Positions 5,953-8,155 of a DNA stretch of 8,155 nucleotides are shown in pieces. This DNA is from CAYYBZ01 sp964470285 [NCBI: uncultured Oligoflexia bacterium]. Its GTDB lineage: Bacteria; Bdellovibrionota_G; CAYYBZ01. Position numbers and translations under genes: made by a program. The notes beneath the pieces were generated by a model that was given only the letters and a program-made list of their open reading frames with translations, did no database searches and was not told the DNA's origin. The DNA lies in the NCBI GenBank assembly GCA_964470285.1, contig CAYYBZ010000072.1, forward strand, positions 1-8,155. The letters run 5' to 3'. Positions within the stretch are counted from its first letter, which is position 1. The number at the start of each line of letters is the position of its first letter.

Positions 5953-7483
5953 TAGAAAGGGAAAGGTTTTCATAATAGGTGCGGGACCCGGAGATCCCAA
6001 ACTTATAACCTTAAGAGGTAAAGAATTAATCGAAAGAGCAGATGTTATACTTTACGATTACCTGGTCGCAAAGGAACTTTTAACATATGCAAAAAAATCA
6101 TGTGAAATAGTTTATGTGGGGAAAAAAGCAGGTAAGCATACAATGCCTCAGGAAGAGATAAATGCGCTTCTTTGTGAAAAAGCACTGCCTGGTAAGACGG
6201 TCGTGAGATTAAAGGGCGGTGACCCTTTTGTTTTCGGCAGAGGGGGTGAAGAGGTAATCGCTCTTGAAGAAAAAAAGATACCCTTCGAGATTGTCCCGGG
6301 AATAACAGCCGCAATAGCATCGCCGGCTTATTCGGGAATCCCGGTAACCCACAGGGATTACACCCAGACTTTTACGCTGGTTACCGGGCATGAAGCGGAT
6401 GACAAGGAAAAGGGAAGAATCCCATGGAAGTCGCTGGCGGAGCTTGGAGGAACAATAGCTTTTTATATGGGCGTTAAAAACATGGAATCAAATCTCAAAA
6501 AGCTTATTGAAAACGGAATGGATAAAAATACTCCCTGCGCATTTATAAGATGGGGTACGACCAGCGATCAAAAAACATTTACCGGAACGATTGAGAACAT
6601 TAAAAATCATATACCGGAAGAATTTTACAGACCTCCGGCAATGATACTTATCGGAGGAGTAGTCAATTTAAGAGAAAAAATGCGCTGGTTTGAGGCTAAG
6701 CCTCTTTTCGGCAAAAGCTTTTTAGTAACACGGTCCAGAGAACAGGCCAGTGTATTAGTCGAGCTTCTTGCTGAAAACGGAGGGCAGTGTTTTGAGCTTC
6801 CGACAATAAAAATAGAACCTCCTTTGGATTTCAGCCCTCTGGACCAAGCTATAGAAAATCTTGAGAGATATGACTGGGTAATTTTTACCAGCGTAAACGG
6901 AGTAACGTTCTTTAATGAAAGACTTAAGGAAACGGGGAAAGACTCAAGGGCTCTGAGCGATATTTTAATAGGCAGCATAGGTCCGGCTACTACCTTAAAA
7001 CTTGAGGAGCTGGGTATTAAGGCCGATTTCCAGCCGTCAAGATATCAAAGCGATTTAATTGCAAAGGAGATCACAAAAGACTTTAACGTAACGGGTAAGA
7101 GAATACTGCTGGCCCGCTCGGATATAGCTCCAATGGATCTTGTAGGCGACCTTGAAGCCGAAGGAGCGGAAGTTAATAATGTTACAGCCTACAGAACGCA
7201 GGCTGTTGAAAACTCAAAGGAAGAATTTCGCGAGAAAATAGCCGCCGGAGAAATTGACTGCTTTACGTTCACCGCTTCTTCGACAGTAAGGAACTTTTTT
7301 AACTGGTACGGTGAAGGCAACTTTAAAAAACTAAAGAAAAAACCTGTTATTGCAAGTATAGGCCCTGTTACATCGAATGCGATTAAGGACTTCGGGTTTT
7401 CTCCGACAGTCGAGGCAAGAGAATCGACAATACCGGCACTGGTTGATTCGATTAAGGATTATTACAGTAATGAAGGGAGATAG
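5945..7483 (+). CDS. cobA-hemD: Fused uroporphyrinogen-III C-methyltransferase / uroporphyrinogen-III synthase
   Basis: 512 residues with two enzymes in one chain. Residues ~6-250 are a SAM-dependent uroporphyrin-III C-methyltransferase (uroporphyrinogen III to precorrin-2): GAGPGDPKLITLRG (12-25), YDYLV (37-41), VRLKGGDPFVFGRGGEE (87-103), VPGITAAIASPAY (117-129), GIPVTHRD (131-138), and the domain end PPAMILIGGVV (230-240). Residues ~255-510 are a HemD-type synthase that inverts ring D and cyclises hydroxymethylbilane: LFGKSFLVTRSREQA (254-268), IFTSVNGVTFF (313-323), IGPATTLKLEELG (345-357), ARSDIAPMDLV (390-400) and FTASSTVRNFF (442-452). Both domains look complete. This fusion is known from deltaproteobacteria, clostridia and others. 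AAGGAG (5934-5939) lies five bases before the ATG, inside hemC. hemB follows after 2 nt. Confidence 0.95.
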   Translation: MPDRKGKVFIIGAGPGDPKLITLRGKELIERADVILYDYLVAKELLTYAKKSCEIVYVGKKAGKHTMPQEEINALLCEKALPGKTVVRLKGGDPFVFGRGGEEVIALEEKKIPFEIVPGITAAIASPAYSGIPVTHRDYTQTFTLVTGHEADDKEKGRIPWKSLAELGGTIAFYMGVKNMESNLKKLIENGMDKNTPCAFIRWGTTSDQKTFTGTIENIKNHIPEEFYRPPAMILIGGVVNLREKMRWFEAKPLFGKSFLVTRSREQASVLVELLAENGGQCFELPTIKIEPPLDFSPLDQAIENLERYDWVIFTSVNGVTFFNERLKETGKDSRALSDILIGSIGPATTLKLEELGIKADFQPSRYQSDLIAKEITKDFNVTGKRILLARSDIAPMDLVGDLEAEGAEVNNVTAYRTQAVENSKEEFREKIAAGEIDCFTFTASSTVRNFFNWYGEGNFKKLKKKPVIASIGPVTSNAIKDFGFSPTVEARESTIPALVDSIKDYYSNEGR

Positions 7484-7485
7484 AA

Positions 7486-8155
7486 ATGCATCATTTTAAA
7501 AGAATGAGAAGGCTAAGAGGCTCAAAGGCTATTAGAGATATGGTTAACGAAACGACAATAAATAAAAAGCAATTAATTTATCCGATGTTTGTATGCCCCG
7601 GTAATTCGGTTAAGAAAGAAATTAAATCAATGCCCGGCCAGTATCAGCTTTCAATAGATAGATTTATTGAAGAATGCAGACATGTAAAAAAACTCGGGAT
7701 TGAATCAGTTCTTCTTTTCGGGATTCCAGAGAAAAAAGACGATTTGGGAAGTGAAGGATATTCCGATACGGGGATTATTCAGACTGCGGTTAAAAAGTTG
7801 AGAGCGGAAAGAATAGATTTATTTGTAGTAACAGATGTCTGCAACTGTGAATACACCGATCACGGTCATTGCGGCCCGATTAAAGACGGTCAGGTTGATA
7901 ACGATATGACACTTGAAATACTTGCCAAACAGGCAATAAGCCATGCAAAAGCCGGAGCTGATATGGTTGCGCCGTCGGATATGATGGACGGAAGAATAGG
8001 TTTTATAAGAAATGCTTTGGACGAAACCGGGTTTAAGTATATTCCAATAATGAGTTATGCCGCAAAGTTTGCATCGTCTTTTTACGGACCTTTCAGGGAT
8101 GCGGCAGAATCTGCACCGAAGTTTGGTGACAGAAAAGCATATCAGATGAATCCTG
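7486..8155 (+). CDS. hemB: Porphobilinogen synthase (5-aminolevulinate dehydratase), truncated by window end
   Basis: The first 223 codons are present; full proteins have about 320-330 residues, so the C-terminal third, with the second active-site lysine, lies outside the window. It condenses two 5-aminolevulinates into porphobilinogen. Visible: MRRLRGSKAIRDMVNET (7-23), LIYPMFVCPG (30-39), the metal site TDVCNCEYTDHGHCG (116-130) with three cysteines (119, 121, 129) indicating the zinc-dependent type, APSDMMDGRIGFIR (162-175), and SYAAKFASSFYGPFRDAA (190-207), where Lys194 matches the first Schiff-base lysine. The ATG has an AAGGGAGA ribosome site inside the end of cobA-hemD, two bases after its stop, so it is the sixth gene of the operon. 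Confidence 0.96.
   Translation, partial: MHHFKRMRRLRGSKAIRDMVNETTINKKQLIYPMFVCPGNSVKKEIKSMPGQYQLSIDRFIEECRHVKKLGIESVLLFGIPEKKDDLGSEGYSDTGIIQTAVKKLRAERIDLFVVTDVCNCEYTDHGHCGPIKDGQVDNDMTLEILAKQAISHAKAGADMVAPSDMMDGRIGFIRNALDETGFKYIPIMSYAAKFASSFYGPFRDAAESAPKFGDRKAYQMNP

Noticed and set aside
6625-6978. Minus-strand ORF of 117 codons inside cobA-hemD
   Set aside because: It is antisense to the conserved domain boundary and HemD start, with no independent support.

Overview
The window is a short stretch of a low-GC bacterial chromosome (about 40% GC by eye, apart from the first ~90 bases). Every supported gene is on the + strand. It holds the tail of a thioredoxin-domain (YyaL/DUF255) gene, a phosphoglucose isomerase gene, and the first six genes of a tetrapyrrole biosynthesis operon. 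The last gene runs off the right edge. Two traits, a heme operon led by a CcsA/HemX-type membrane protein with a fused CobA-HemD, and an isomerase of the kind usually found as the C-terminal half of Tal-Pgi fusions, recall deltaproteobacteria-like, Deferribacteres-like or allied anaerobic Gram-negative lineages. That placement is an inference; nothing here fixes a taxon.

Layout. Bases 1-90 are GC-rich (59 of 90 by hand count) and do not continue the gene that follows; they look like a chimeric contig end or foreign DNA. Bases 91-321 encode the C-terminus of a YyaL-like protein. Bases 333-2063 encode a complete glucose-6-phosphate isomerase. A 219-bp gap (2064-2282) follows. It holds a long-range inverted repeat enclosing smaller hairpins, one with a T run, and is the most likely site of transcription control for the next genes. 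Bases 2283-8155 are the operon: ccsA/hemX-like, sirC-like, hemA, hemC, a cobA-hemD fusion and hemB (truncated). Intergenic distances are 12 nt or less, with overlaps of 4 and 8 nt, except for a 20-nt repeat-containing junction between hemA and hemC.

How the genes work together. HemA reduces glutamyl-tRNA to glutamate-1-semialdehyde (C5 pathway). A GSA aminotransferase (HemL), not in this window, would make 5-aminolevulinate. HemB condenses this to porphobilinogen, HemC polymerises it to hydroxymethylbilane, and the HemD half of the fusion closes the ring to uroporphyrinogen III. The CobA half and the SirC-like protein then take uroporphyrinogen III to precorrin-2 and sirohydrochlorin. The operon therefore feeds siroheme and cobalamin, and heme by either the classical or the siroheme-dependent route. 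The leading membrane protein links it to heme handling or cytochrome c maturation.

I found no unprecedented system. The items most worth a second look are the foreign left end, the candidate structured leader before the operon, the in-frame 21-bp repeat insertion at the hemA-hemC junction, and the permuted motif order in the isomerase.
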